From the NCBI RefSeq assembly GCF_002806945.1, contig NZ_NIHC01000004.1:434001-498000 (forward strand): DNA of 64,000 nucleotides. The letters are read 5' to 3'. The position numbers and the translations under genes were made by a program. This document shows positions 1-8,101 of this stretch, in pieces; within the stretch, counting starts at the first letter, position 1; each line of letters starts with the position of its first letter. Source of the stretch: Marinobacter salexigens (lineage in GTDB: Bacteria > Pseudomonadota > Gammaproteobacteria > Pseudomonadales > Oleiphilaceae). Below the pieces are notes generated by a model. The model ran no database searches. It was given only the letters and a program-made list of their open reading frames with translations, and was not told where the DNA came from.

Positions 1-40
1 GAAGTGGCAGCCTATTGATTTCCCTTGAGCGGATATGTAA

Positions 41-1069
41 ATGATTGAATCCGATCGGCTGATCTCAGCCCGGGCAGGAGACAACGAGGAGATTCAGGAT
101 CGCGCGATCCGGCCAACGTTGCTGGCAGAGTATGTGGGGCAGCCCGCGGTACGGGAGCAGATGGATATCTTCATCTCGGCAGCGCGGGGCCGTGGGGAGG
201 CGTTGGACCATGTACTTATTTTCGGACCGCCGGGGCTGGGCAAAACCACACTGGCCAATATTATTGCCAACGAAATGGGCGTGTCGATCAAAACCACGTC
301 CGGGCCGGTGCTTGAGAAGGCTGGGGATCTCGCCGCCATGCTCACCAATCTGGAAGAGGGCGATGTCCTCTTCATTGACGAGATTCATCGCTTGAGTGCA
401 GTGGTAGAAGAAATACTGTACCCGGCCATGGAAGACTACCAGCTGGACATCATGATTGGTGAAGGGCCGGCAGCCCGTTCGATCAAGCTCGACCTGCCAC
501 CGTTTACGCTGGTGGGCGCAACCACCCGCGCAGGCCTGCTAACCTCACCCTTGAGGGACAGGTTTGGAATAGTTCAACGCCTCGAATTTTATAACACGGC
601 AGATCTTACCCACATTGTCGGTCGGTCCGCTCGGCTTTCAGGTGTGGATATTGATGAAGAAGGTGCCTACGAAATAGCGCACCGTTCCAGAGGCACCCCC
701 CGCATAGCCAATCGCCTTTTGCGACGGGTAAGAGACTATGCAGAAGTGCGCGCGGACGGACATATCAGCGCAGACATTGCCGACCAGGCGCTGAATATGC
801 TGAAGGTAGACAGCCAGGGCTTTGATCATATGGACAGACGCCTGCTGTTAGCAATGATCGAAAAATTTGACGGCGGGCCAGTGGGGGTCGAAAGTCTTGC
901 TGCTGCGATCAGCGAAGAACGCGGAACCATCGAAGATGTTCTTGAGCCCTTCCTGATTCAGCAGGGCTTTATGGTTCGCACGCCCCGTGGTCGTATGGTG
1001 ACATCTCATGCCTATCAACATTTCGGCATAGTGAGGGAACCCGCGGAACCAGAAGGAGGTTCCCTTTGA
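41..1069 (+). CDS. ruvB: Holliday junction branch migration helicase RuvB
   Basis: RuvB is the hexameric AAA+ motor that, with RuvA, drives branch migration of Holliday junctions in recombinational repair. The 342-residue protein has the usual family length. Walker A GPPGLGKT lies at about residues 62-69, Walker B FIDEIH at 111-116, sensor 1 GATTRAG near 159-165 and the arginine-finger segment LRDRFG near 171. The C-terminal winged-helix domain ends in the family-typical PRGR and HFGI stretches. The ATG directly follows a stop codon at 38-40 in another frame; the first 40 bases are too short to prove that ruvA precedes. The downstream ybgC start overlaps the ruvB stop, so the two are probably translationally coupled. 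Confidence 0.97.
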   Translation: MIESDRLISARAGDNEEIQDRAIRPTLLAEYVGQPAVREQMDIFISAARGRGEALDHVLIFGPPGLGKTTLANIIANEMGVSIKTTSGPVLEKAGDLAAMLTNLEEGDVLFIDEIHRLSAVVEEILYPAMEDYQLDIMIGEGPAARSIKLDLPPFTLVGATTRAGLLTSPLRDRFGIVQRLEFYNTADLTHIVGRSARLSGVDIDEEGAYEIAHRSRGTPRIANRLLRRVRDYAEVRADGHISADIADQALNMLKVDSQGFDHMDRRLLLAMIEKFDGGPVGVESLAAAISEERGTIEDVLEPFLIQQGFMVRTPRGRMVTSHAYQHFGIVREPAEPEGGSL

Positions 1070-1503
1070 GCGATACTGGCGCCCCAGCTGGCTTTCTATG
1101 GCCTGTCCGGGTTTACATTGAGGATACCGATGCTGGCGGTATTGTGTTTCACGCCAAGTATCTTCATTACATGGAGCGTGCCCGCACAGAATGGGTGCGC
1201 AGCTGTGGAGTCGGGCTTCGAGCCGGGTTGGCAGACAATATAAGCTATGTTGTTCAAAGGCTGTCTATTCACTACGCAGTACCTGCAATGCTCGACGATG
1301 AGTTAATGGTTAGTGCTGAGCCAGTGGCCTTTGGTCGTGTCTGGATGGAATTCAGGCAGAGAGTATTGCGCAAGAGTGATAACAAATTGCTGTGTGAAGC
1401 GAGTGTACGAGTGGCTTGTATTGCTCTTGATAGCGGGCGGCCAAGGCGCTTGCCGGAGAACATGCTTGAGCTGCTGGAACAAAATCGTTCGAAGCTCGAC
1501 TGA
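1066..1503 (+). CDS. ybgC: Tol-Pal-associated acyl-CoA thioesterase YbgC
   Basis: YbgC is a hotdog-fold thioesterase that acts on acyl-CoA and is encoded at the head of the tol-pal operon in most gammaproteobacteria. The 145-residue length fits. The active-site signature [14 protein letters not shown], with the catalytic Asp near residue 22, sits close to the N-terminus, as in the 4-hydroxybenzoyl-CoA thioesterase family. The start is TTG, overlapping the ruvB stop TGA; an AAGGAGG ribosome-binding site at 1053-1059 supports this non-ATG start. tolQ begins 37 bases downstream. Confidence 0.95.
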   Translation: MSDTGAPAGFLWPVRVYIEDTDAGGIVFHAKYLHYMERARTEWVRSCGVGLRAGLADNISYVVQRLSIHYAVPAMLDDELMVSAEPVAFGRVWMEFRQRVLRKSDNKLLCEASVRVACIALDSGRPRRLPENMLELLEQNRSKLD

Positions 1504-1540
1504 AGAAAATTAATCAAAACACGAGATAACCCAGGAGTAA

Positions 1541-2233
1541 GTGGTGGATTCGGAACTATCAGTCTGGAGTCTGATTGCAAATGCCGGTGTGTTGGTTCAG
1601 CTGGTTATGTTGTTACTCGTTGCCGCATCGGTGATTTCCTGGGCGCTTATTTTTCAGCGTTTGCAGGTGTTTCGAAAAGCCCGGCAGGCGCAGTTGGCGT
1701 TTGAAGAACGCTTCTGGTCTGGAATGGATCTGGGGCAGCTCTACCGTGAAGTCAATGCGGACCCTACACCTTACTCTGGTATGGAAGCGCTATTCCGTGC
1801 CGGGTTTAAAGAATTCTCAAGGCTGCGCCAGCAAAGCCGTGATGCCGATGCAGTTATGGAGGGCACTCAGCGAGCTATGCGAGTGGCCTTCTCCCGTGAA
1901 CAGGAGCGACTTGAAACCCACTTGCCGTTTCTGGCGACTGTGGGCTCAACAAGCCCCTATGTAGGCCTGTTCGGTACCGTGTGGGGCATTATGAACTCAT
2001 TTCGTGGCCTGGCTCAGGTTCAGCAGGCAACGCTGGCAACGGTCGCACCTGGTATCTCTGAAGCATTGATTGCTACAGCCATGGGTTTGTTCGCGGCAAT
2101 ACCGGCGGTTATTGCATACAACCGCTTCTCTGCAACCTCAGATGCCTTGCTGAAGAATTATGAAACCTTCGCAGAAGAGTTTTCCAGCATCCTGCATCGC
2201 CGTGTTCACAGCGCCGAGAAAGGCGCATCCTGA
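1541..2233 (+). CDS. tolQ: Tol-Pal system proton-channel subunit TolQ
   Basis: TolQ forms, with TolR, the proton-driven inner-membrane motor that energises TolA for outer-membrane constriction at division. The 230-residue protein has the family's three membrane segments: one near residues 14-37 and a hairpin near 130-190, separated by a large cytoplasmic loop containing the RxxREQERLE stretch before helix 2. The start is GTG with a CCAGGAG site eight bases upstream; a second GTG follows immediately and is an equally possible start. It belongs to the TolQ/ExbB/MotA family, and the tolR-tolA-tolB-pal neighbours fix the identity as TolQ rather than ExbB. Confidence 0.96.
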   Translation: MVDSELSVWSLIANAGVLVQLVMLLLVAASVISWALIFQRLQVFRKARQAQLAFEERFWSGMDLGQLYREVNADPTPYSGMEALFRAGFKEFSRLRQQSRDADAVMEGTQRAMRVAFSREQERLETHLPFLATVGSTSPYVGLFGTVWGIMNSFRGLAQVQQATLATVAPGISEALIATAMGLFAAIPAVIAYNRFSATSDALLKNYETFAEEFSSILHRRVHSAEKGAS

Positions 2234-2267
2234 TGACGTTTTTGGTTAGCAGATGGAGCGCACCGCT

Positions 2268-2714
2268 ATGAAAGGCATGGGAATGATGCCCGAGAATCGG
2301 AAAAAGCCGATGTCGGAAATCAACGTTGTTCCGTACATCGACGTAATGCTGGTGCTACTGATTATATTCATGGTCACGGCACCTATGCTTACGCAAGGCG
2401 TGAAGGTTGATCTTCCGGAGACGTCTTCACAGCCGATTCACGCTGACAAGAATGTTGAATCGATCATTGTATCGGTCGACTCAAACGGAGCCTATTACGT
2501 AGAAATTGGTGATAAAGGTAGTGATCCCATGGCCCTGGCTGAAGTTCGGGCGCAGGTAGCAAAAATTCTTTCTGAAAGAGCGTCTCGCGACATTCTCGTG
2601 CGTGGTGATGAGAACGTCGATTACGGCACCGTGGTTCGTTTGATGGCAGCTCTTCAGGGGGCAGGGGCGACCAGTATAGGGCTGATAACCGATGCAGCCC
2701 CGGACGAAACGTGA
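2268..2714 (+). CDS. tolR: Tol-Pal system protein TolR
   Basis: TolR is the single-pass partner of TolQ. Its transmembrane Asp carries protons and its periplasmic domain contacts TolA. From this start the protein has 148 residues. The short cytoplasmic tail has the conserved EINVVPYIDVMLVLL stretch, with the essential Asp at residue 25, followed by the membrane helix and a periplasmic ExbD/TolR domain. I chose ATG 2268 because GGAG lies nine bases upstream; ATG 2253, five codons earlier and in frame, is the alternative and has a poorer ribosome-binding site. The 3' end overlaps the longest possible tolA frame. Confidence 0.93.
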   Translation: MKGMGMMPENRKKPMSEINVVPYIDVMLVLLIIFMVTAPMLTQGVKVDLPETSSQPIHADKNVESIIVSVDSNGAYYVEIGDKGSDPMALAEVRAQVAKILSERASRDILVRGDENVDYGTVVRLMAALQGAGATSIGLITDAAPDET

Positions 2715-2736
2715 GATCAGCGCAGGCGGAGTTGTT

Positions 2737-3780
2737 GTGACAGGTCAGGAAAGGGAATACACCAGCACCGGAGTGCCGCCCTGGAAGTCACCAGTTGCAC
2801 TTTCTGTGGCTTTGCATCTGCTTATTGCTGGCGTTGCACTGGCGGGGTGGTCTTGGTCTTCTCCCATCAAGGAGCCGCCGCCCAGTAGTATCTCGGCGCG
2901 CTTGATTACCCAGCAGAAGCCGGAACCGAGCCCGGTTGTTGAGCCGATAGACCAGCCAGACAAAGAGCAGAAGCGTAAGGAGCTGGAAAAACAGAAGCAG
3001 GCAGAACTGCAAAAACGCCAGAAAGAGGAAGAAGCGCGCAAGGCTGCGGAGCAGAAAAAGCGCGAAGAAGCCAAGCGGAAAGCTGAAGAGCAGGAGCGCA
3101 AGCGCAAGCGCGAGCAAGCCAAAGCTGAAGAGTTGAAGGTTAAAGAAGCCCGGGAAGCCGCGCGCCAAAAAGCAGAAGCCGAAGCAAAAGAGCGCGAGCG
3201 CCGTGCGGCAGAAGCGGAAGCTGAAAAGAAACGACAGCAAGAAGCCAAGCGTAAGGCAGAAGAAGAAAAACAGCGCAAGGAAGAACAGCGAAAGCGCGAA
3301 GAAGCCGAGCGTAAAAGGCAGGAAGAGCTGGCTCGTAAAGAAGCGGAGCGCAAGCGGATGGAAGCAGAGCGTAGGCTACAGGAGCAGCAACTGGAGGCTC
3401 AGGCAGAACAGGCCAGAAAAGCCCGAGCGGATGAGGCTCGCCGCCAGGAGCAGGCCGCAGCTGCCAGGGCCCGTGAAGCCCAGATGCTGTCTGAGAGTCA
3501 AAAGTATCAAGCATTGATACGTGAAAGGCTCAGCCAGGCATGGTATCCGCCTTCATCAGCCACTGAAGAAATGACGGCGCGTTTGCAGATTACTTTACTG
3601 CCCACCGGTGAGCTGGCCAGTGTAAAACTGGTGGCCAGTAGCGGGAACACAGCGTTCGATAATTCTGCCTTGGGTGCAGTAAGATCTTTGAATCGGTACC
3701 CGGTGCCATCTGAGCGGGACACGTTTGAAACCTATTTCCGCCAGTTTACGATCGAGTTCAATCCTCGAAGATTGAGATAA
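2737..3780 (+). CDS. tolA: Cell envelope integrity protein TolA
   Basis: TolA spans the periplasm between TolQR and the Pal/TolB pair. From GTG 2737 it has 347 residues: a membrane helix near residues 17-37, a proline-rich turn, a long highly charged Ala/Lys/Glu/Arg-rich helix of roughly 200 residues (domain II), and a C-terminal TonB-like domain III of about 95 residues beginning near YQALIRERLSQAW. The GTG has GGCGGAG just upstream. An in-frame ATG at 2692, inside tolR, is the alternative and would add 15 residues. The helical repeat region is purine-rich and produces long spurious reading frames on the other strand. Confidence 0.93.
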   Translation: MTGQEREYTSTGVPPWKSPVALSVALHLLIAGVALAGWSWSSPIKEPPPSSISARLITQQKPEPSPVVEPIDQPDKEQKRKELEKQKQAELQKRQKEEEARKAAEQKKREEAKRKAEEQERKRKREQAKAEELKVKEAREAARQKAEAEAKERERRAAEAEAEKKRQQEAKRKAEEEKQRKEEQRKREEAERKRQEELARKEAERKRMEAERRLQEQQLEAQAEQARKARADEARRQEQAAAARAREAQMLSESQKYQALIRERLSQAWYPPSSATEEMTARLQITLLPTGELASVKLVASSGNTAFDNSALGAVRSLNRYPVPSERDTFETYFRQFTIEFNPRRLR

Positions 3781-3796
3781 GGATGCGGGCAATACC

Positions 3797-5110
3797 ATGA
3801 AACACAAGACGTCAATCAAGCTACCAGGGGCAGTTTTTACGGCGGTTGTCGTGATGCTTGTGGCAGCCACCAGTGCTCAAGCCGAACTGTTGATCCGAAT
3901 TACCGAGGGGGCAGACTCTGCAATTCCGTTATCTGTGGTGCCGTTTGCAGAAAATGGCACCATGCCTGCCGGCGATAAGCTGAGCAGCATTGTGCAGGCG
4001 GATTTGGCAATGAGTGGTGAGTTTCGCCCTTTGCCTCCAGAGAAAATGCTAAGCCTGCCGTCGAAACGCTCTGAAGTATATTTCCGGGACTGGCGGCTGC
4101 TTGGTCAGCGTTATGTGCTCGTGGGTGAGCTTACCCGTAACGGTGACAGAGTCCAGGCTCGTTACGAGCTGTTTGATGTTAACCGTGAAGAGCGGATTCT
4201 TGGTGAAACCGCAGCAGCGCCAGCGTCAAACATGCGCTCTCTGGCCCATCACGTTAGCGATAAGGTGTATGAGGCCATCACCGGCGTTCCTGGAGCGTTT
4301 TCGACCAAACTGGCCTACGTAACCCTCGAGCGGTTGAATGGTAAATCGGTTTACCGGCTGCAGGTGAGTGATATAGACGGCAAGCGCGCCAGAATCCGTC
4401 TTGAGAGCAAAGAGCCGATTCTATCGCCGGCATGGTCACCAGATGGCAAACAACTGGCCTACGTGTCTTTTGAAACTGGCAAGCCGGTTATTTTTGTTCA
4501 CCATCTCAGCTCGGGCCAGCGCACGAAAGTGGCAGACTTTCCCGGATTGAACTCTGCGCCTGCCTGGTCTGTTGATGGTCAATCGCTGCTGATGACCTTG
4601 TCAAAAGACGGTAATGCTGAGATTTATGAAATGAACCTTCAATCCCGCAAGGTAACAAAACTCACTAATCATTGGGCCATCGACACCGAAGCTGCCTGGG
4701 ATAGCGCAGGGAAGGGTATTTTCTTTACCTCGGATCGTTCAGGTGGACCACAGGTCTATTACATGGCTAAGCCCGGAGCTGAGCCAAGACGCCTTACGTT
4801 CGGCAGCCGCTACAATGCTCGTCCTCGCCCGGACAGTACCGGCAAATATGTGTATTACGTGCACCAGCGTGACCGGGCCTTCACCATTGCCCGCACTAAT
4901 CTTGAAAACGATGAAGAAACGGTGCTTACGCGCACAGAATCCGATGAGTCTCCCAGCGTGTCGCCAAATGGCCGCATGTTGATTTATGCCACTAAACAAA
5001 GTGGTGAAAGCGTACTGACTGTTATTTCAGCAGATGGCGGTGCCGCCTACAGCCTTCCCGCGTCGAAGGGGGATGTTCGAGACCCGGCGTGGGGACCTTT
5101 TGTTCAGTAG
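3797..5110 (+). CDS. tolB: Tol-Pal system periplasmic protein TolB
   Basis: TolB is a soluble periplasmic protein that binds Pal and the TolA C-terminus. The 437-residue protein starts with a Sec signal peptide ending near TSAQA (about residue 29). An N-terminal alpha/beta domain follows, then a six-bladed beta-propeller whose repeats are visible as PAWSPDGKQLAYVS, PAWSVDGQSLLMTLS, AAWDSAGKGIFFTSD and similar blades from about residue 200 onward. Length and repeat number match the family. It is transcribed between tolA and pal. Confidence 0.96.
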   Translation: MKHKTSIKLPGAVFTAVVVMLVAATSAQAELLIRITEGADSAIPLSVVPFAENGTMPAGDKLSSIVQADLAMSGEFRPLPPEKMLSLPSKRSEVYFRDWRLLGQRYVLVGELTRNGDRVQARYELFDVNREERILGETAAAPASNMRSLAHHVSDKVYEAITGVPGAFSTKLAYVTLERLNGKSVYRLQVSDIDGKRARIRLESKEPILSPAWSPDGKQLAYVSFETGKPVIFVHHLSSGQRTKVADFPGLNSAPAWSVDGQSLLMTLSKDGNAEIYEMNLQSRKVTKLTNHWAIDTEAAWDSAGKGIFFTSDRSGGPQVYYMAKPGAEPRRLTFGSRYNARPRPDSTGKYVYYVHQRDRAFTIARTNLENDEETVLTRTESDESPSVSPNGRMLIYATKQSGESVLTVISADGGAAYSLPASKGDVRDPAWGPFVQ

Positions 5111-5178
5111 CGGGTGGTTATACAGGCATCCAACTGAAAAAGCAGAAGTTCAAGTCAACCAACGGAAAGGAAATAATC

Positions 5179-5748
5179 ATGAAGTTGTCAGCTCAATCCA
5201 AAGTAATTGCACTGCTGTTTTCTGCAGGCCTCTTCGCTGGTTGTAGCACCACTGGCGAAAGCATGGAAGACGGGGCTTACGGTTCCGATGTTCAGCCTAT
5301 CGACCAGGACGGCGGTTCTACCGTCTACGGTGGTGGCGATCAGGGTGGTATCTCTTCGTCTTCAATGACGGAAGAAGAGCGCATGGAAATCCAGCAGCAG
5401 ATGGAGCAGGAAGCCTTGCGCGACATTACAACCTTCTATTTTGACTTCGATACCTCCGAGATCAAGCCTGAAGCCCGTGACGTACTCATGGCCCACGCCC
5501 GCTACCTGTCCGGTAATCCTGGCCAGAAGGTTCGCCTTGAGGGGCATGGTGATGAGCGTGGTTCCAAGGAATACAACCTGGCTTTGGGTGAGCGCCGCGC
5601 GAACGCCGTTCAGCGTTTCCTGATTGTAAATGGGGCTTCACGGGGCCAGATGGAAACCATAAGCTATGGTGAAGAGAAGCCGGCGGTAATGGGCTCGACA
5701 GAGAGCGCGTGGGCACAGAACCGCCGTGTGGAACTCGTATTCGAGTAA
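5179..5748 (+). CDS. pal: Peptidoglycan-associated lipoprotein Pal
   Basis: Pal anchors the outer membrane to peptidoglycan and is relocated to the septum by the Tol motor. I take the start as ATG 5179 because it gives a perfect lipoprotein signal (short basic end, hydrophobic core, lipobox LFAGC with the lipidated Cys near residue 20) and has AAAGGAA upstream. The longer in-frame version beginning at 5089 would bury the signal peptide. The C-terminal OmpA-like domain shows FYFDFDTSEIK and the peptidoglycan-binding GHGDERGSKEYN and LGERRANAV motifs. Length is 189 residues. Confidence 0.96.
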   Translation: MKLSAQSKVIALLFSAGLFAGCSTTGESMEDGAYGSDVQPIDQDGGSTVYGGGDQGGISSSSMTEEERMEIQQQMEQEALRDITTFYFDFDTSEIKPEARDVLMAHARYLSGNPGQKVRLEGHGDERGSKEYNLALGERRANAVQRFLIVNGASRGQMETISYGEEKPAVMGSTESAWAQNRRVELVFE

Positions 5749-5775
5749 ACCCACATACAACATCAGGTTAAATCC

Positions 5776-6546
5776 ATGAGAAAGCAGCTCATGGCGACAG
5801 TGTTTTTCCCGCTTGCCTTAGGGCAGGCGGGAATGGCGCTGGCGCAATCATCTACATCCGCATTCCAGAGCAATGCCTCAGAAGCTCAGCGCAAGGCTAA
5901 TTCCAGCCAGGCCACGTCTGAGCTGTTTTATATGATCCAGCAACTCCAGGGCGAAGTACGGCGCCTGCAAGGTGAAACTGAAGAGCAAAGGCATCTTATA
6001 AAACGCCTGCAGGATCAGGGCAGGGACCGCTACATTGATCTGGACCAGCGAATTCTCGACCTTTCAGAGAAGGTGTCTTCTCAGCCCCGAGTCGCAGATA
6101 GCACAGGCAAAGGAACCGGAAATAAAAAAAACTCAGCTCAAATACGTGAGTATCGTCAGCCTGATGCAGAAGAGCGTAAGGCATACAACGAGATTCAGAA
6201 TCTTATCCATAGCCAGAAAAAGTACGACGAAGCCATTAGCCGGCTCTATGAATTCATAGACAAGTACCCTGAAGGGGATTTAACGGTGAATGCCTACTAT
6301 TGGCTGGGAGAGGTGTACCTTGTCAAACCGCAGCTGGAGCAGGCGCGACAGGCATTCTCCATTGTGGCAACCCGTTATGCGGACCATCGCAAAGCATCGG
6401 ACGCTGTGTATAAACTGGGGATTACTCTGGATCGGCTCGATAAAAAATCCGAGGCTCGCCAGCAGATGGAGCAGGTTTTGAATGACTATCCGGAAAGTGA
6501 TGCTGCAGGTCTTGCGAGGAAATTTCTGGGCGCGAATAAGGGCTGA
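5776..6546 (+). CDS. cpoB: Cell division coordinator CpoB (YbgF)
   Basis: CpoB is a periplasmic TolA- and PBP1B-binding protein that couples peptidoglycan synthesis with outer-membrane constriction. The 256-residue protein has a Sec signal peptide ending near MALAQ, an N-terminal coiled-coil trimerisation helix (about residues 50-95, with the LFYMIQQLQGEVRRLQGE pattern) and three TPR repeats from about residue 135 (YNEIQNLIHSQKKYDEAI, AYYWLGEVYL and AVYKLGITLDRL). It is the last gene of the tol-pal operon, followed by the tRNA-Lys promoter within 50 bases. Confidence 0.94.
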   Translation: MRKQLMATVFFPLALGQAGMALAQSSTSAFQSNASEAQRKANSSQATSELFYMIQQLQGEVRRLQGETEEQRHLIKRLQDQGRDRYIDLDQRILDLSEKVSSQPRVADSTGKGTGNKKNSAQIREYRQPDAEERKAYNEIQNLIHSQKKYDEAISRLYEFIDKYPEGDLTVNAYYWLGEVYLVKPQLEQARQAFSIVATRYADHRKASDAVYKLGITLDRLDKKSEARQQMEQVLNDYPESDAAGLARKFLGANKG

Positions 6547-6591
6547 TATTCGACGATTTAAAAAAATATTGGAAAACATGGCGCGAAAGGG

Positions 6592-6619
6592 TTGAACGTC
6601 GGGGAAAAATCATTACTAT
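6592..6619 (+). promoter_or_regulatory. Sigma-70 promoter of the tRNA-Lys pair
   Basis: A TTGAAC -35 box (6592-6597) and a TACTAT -10 box (6614-6619) are separated by 16 bases. They are followed by the GC-rich discriminator GCGCC just before the tRNA, a feature typical of stable-RNA promoters under stringent control. The tRNA-Val promoter in this window has the same discriminator. Called by eye only. Confidence 0.55.
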
Positions 6620-6632
6620 ATGCGCCTCGCTT

Positions 6633-6708
6633 GGGTCGTTAGCTCAGTTGGTAGAGCAGTTGGCTTTTAACCAATTGGTCGATGGTTCGAATCCATCACG
6701 ACCCACCA
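6633..6708 (+). tRNA. tRNA-Lys (anticodon TTT), copy 1
   Basis: The 76 bases fold as a full cloverleaf with acceptor stem GGGTCGT/ACGACCC, D-arm with AGCTCAGTTGGTAGAGC, anticodon loop CTTTTAA giving anticodon TTT, T-arm GGTTCGAATCC and an encoded 3' CCA. It is transcribed after cpoB from its own promoter and is followed 71 bases later by an identical copy. Confidence 0.97.
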
Positions 6709-6779
6709 TATTCGATATTCCAGGGCAGTTGCTGAGCCGCTTTGGAATCGATCAGGGTCCAACACTGATCACTTTTTTT

Positions 6780-6855
6780 GGGTCGTTAGCTCAGTTGGTA
6801 GAGCAGTTGGCTTTTAACCAATTGGTCGATGGTTCGAATCCATCACGACCCACCA
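6780..6855 (+). tRNA. tRNA-Lys (anticodon TTT), copy 2
   Basis: This copy is identical in sequence to the tRNA-Lys at 6633-6708, including the encoded CCA. The 71-base spacer between the copies ends in a run of T directly against the second tRNA, and no separate promoter is evident, so both are probably cut from one precursor. The eut microcompartment locus begins 323 bases further on. Confidence 0.97.
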
Positions 6856-6921
6856 TTTTTCAGCGCTTGAGTCGTTCAAACCTGGCGCTTTGAAAGAAAG
6901 ACCAAAAAGTTAGATTTTATA

Positions 6922-6947
6922 AAGCTGCAGAGATGCAGCTTTTTTTT
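6922..6947 (+). terminator. Rho-independent terminator after the tRNA-Lys pair
   Basis: An eight-base-pair perfect stem, AAGCTGCA with TGCAGCTT (6922-6929 and 6934-6941), closes a GAGA tetraloop and runs into an uninterrupted T tract through 6947. It separates tRNA transcription from the eut locus. Confidence 0.85.
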
Positions 6948-7178
6948 GCTTTGCATTTGCCCCTCCCTTTTGTGTTATCTGCCCGAATCAGACACACCTT
7001 CTCCAAAATCTGAAAAAACCTGCGGTTTTCAGCTATACATTGATCAGCATCAATTTTCTGTTGATGAGTTTCCGTGCCGACTGGCTTTTATCCGGTACTG
7101 GTCTAGTCTGAACATGGGTTCAGATTTAATCGTGTTTAAACCACCAGCCAGTAAAACGCTAAACAAAGCGGAGCACTC
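6948..7178 (+). promoter_or_regulatory. Putative eut control region / structured leader
   Basis: This 231-base stretch between the tRNA terminator and eutS has no credible gene (a 90-codon open frame across it lacks a ribosome-binding site and resembles nothing). It contains a perfect seven-base inverted repeat with a four-base loop, TCTGAACATGGGTTCAGA (7107-7124). Around it lie complementary segments ACTGGC (7080-7085) with GCCAGT (7147-7152) and CTGGT (7098-7102) with ACCAG (7143-7147), so the RNA could form a nested stem ending close to the eutS ribosome-binding site. Upstream there are three TTGAT/ATCAA half-sites (7040-7044, 7049-7053, 7061-7065). I could not place a convincing -35/-10 pair, a sigma-54 site or a B12-riboswitch motif. 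Confidence 0.4.
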
Positions 7179-7544
7179 ATGGTATCTGCATTTGGTTCTG
7201 GTGCCTCATCCGGTATAGAACGCATTATTCAGGAGTATGTCCCGGGTAAGCAGGTAACCTTGGCGCATTTGCTCGCGAATCCCACTGAAGATCTTTGTCA
7301 TAAGGTTGGTGTCGAGCACGCGGAAGCAATTGGCATCCTTACCCTGACTCCCGGCGAAACAGCGATTATCGCCGGAGATGTGGCGACCAAATATGCGTCA
7401 GTAAAGATTGGATTTCTGGATAGGTTTTCGGGCGCGCTCGTGCTCACTGGCAGTATAGGGTCGGTAGAGGAAGCGTTAAGTGCCATTTTGTCTACGCTGG
7501 AGTCGTCATTGGGGTACAGAGTATGTCAGGCAACCCGGACGTAA
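7179..7544 (+). CDS. eutS: Ethanolamine microcompartment shell protein EutS
   Basis: EutS is a circularly permuted BMC-domain protein that forms bent hexamers in the ethanolamine microcompartment shell. The 121-residue protein carries the family signature from residue 14 on: [19 protein letters not shown], then [22 protein letters not shown] and [16 protein letters not shown]. The N-terminus has about eight more residues than typical enterobacterial EutS. A GGAG site lies nine bases before the ATG. It is the first gene of an 18-gene same-strand run, and its end overlaps eutP by 22 bases. The related PduU is an alternative name; the eutPQT neighbours favour EutS. Confidence 0.95.
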   Translation: MVSAFGSGASSGIERIIQEYVPGKQVTLAHLLANPTEDLCHKVGVEHAEAIGILTLTPGETAIIAGDVATKYASVKIGFLDRFSGALVLTGSIGSVEEALSAILSTLESSLGYRVCQATRT

Positions 7545-8077
7545 GTGAAAGCAGGCTGACGCCAAACCTGGCTGATTTCGTGGTGGTGGGCGACGTGGGC
7601 AGCGGCAAAACGGCACTGACGCTTGCGCTGCTCGAATCCAGTGAGCCGGTAATGAAAACCCAGGCTGCCGTGTTTCACCCCAGCCAGGTGGTCGACACGC
7701 CAGGCGAGTTCACCAGCCGCCCCGCATACTACGGCGCCTTGCTTTCTACCATTGTCGACATCAGCACGGTTGTGTATTTGCAGCCGGCTGATAGCAGGGC
7801 CTTCTCATTGCCACCGGGGCTTCTGCATGTGTATCCCGACAAGCGTGTTATTGGCGTCGTCAGCAAAATTGATTTGCCAGATGCCGACACCGAAGCGGCC
7901 TGCCGGGTGCTGGCGGACCATAATATTTCCCCGCCGTACTTTCTTACTTCAACCGCAACGGGCGAGGGGATTTCTGCCTTGCGATCTTTTCTGATCAGTT
8001 TGCAAACACCGAATGCCAGTATTGGTGCCGGCGAAGAGTGTGCTGAGTGCGCTAGTGCTGGCGAAAACGAGTTTTGA
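7523..8077 (+). CDS. eutP: EutP/PduV family P-loop protein
   Basis: EutP is a small G-domain-like P-loop protein of ethanolamine operons; acetate kinase activity has been reported for some family members. In this 184-residue protein the P-loop GDVGSGKT sits at about residues 22-29, the VDTPGEF switch-II motif near 54-60 and the SKIDLPDAD base-recognition motif near 115. The C-terminal end ([13 protein letters not shown]) is a Cys/Glu-rich tail beyond the conserved domain. It overlaps eutS and is followed 24 bases later by eutQ. Confidence 0.92.
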   Translation: MSGNPDVSESRLTPNLADFVVVGDVGSGKTALTLALLESSEPVMKTQAAVFHPSQVVDTPGEFTSRPAYYGALLSTIVDISTVVYLQPADSRAFSLPPGLLHVYPDKRVIGVVSKIDLPDADTEAACRVLADHNISPPYFLTSTATGEGISALRSFLISLQTPNASIGAGEECAECASAGENEF

Positions 8078-8101
8078 TACGAATCTGATAGGGGCCGGAT
8101 T

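Noticed and set aside
1..40. End of ruvA before ruvB
   Set aside because: Forty bases are too few to recognise the RuvA C-terminus, and two of the three frames close within it.
2745..3514. Long minus-strand frames rich in Ser, Arg, Phe and Leu
   Set aside because: They are the mirror of the repetitive Lys/Glu/Ala codons of TolA domain II.
6648..6893. An 81-codon open frame with two internal repeats
   Set aside because: It reads straight through both tRNA-Lys genes; the repeat is simply the duplicated tRNA.
6948..7178. Sigma-54 promoter or B12 riboswitch for the eut operon
   Set aside because: No GG-N10-GC pair has a TTGC-like -12 element, and no B12-box-like sequence is present.
6946..7218. 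A 90-codon open frame before eutS
   Set aside because: It has no ribosome-binding site, overlaps eutS in another frame, and resembles no family.
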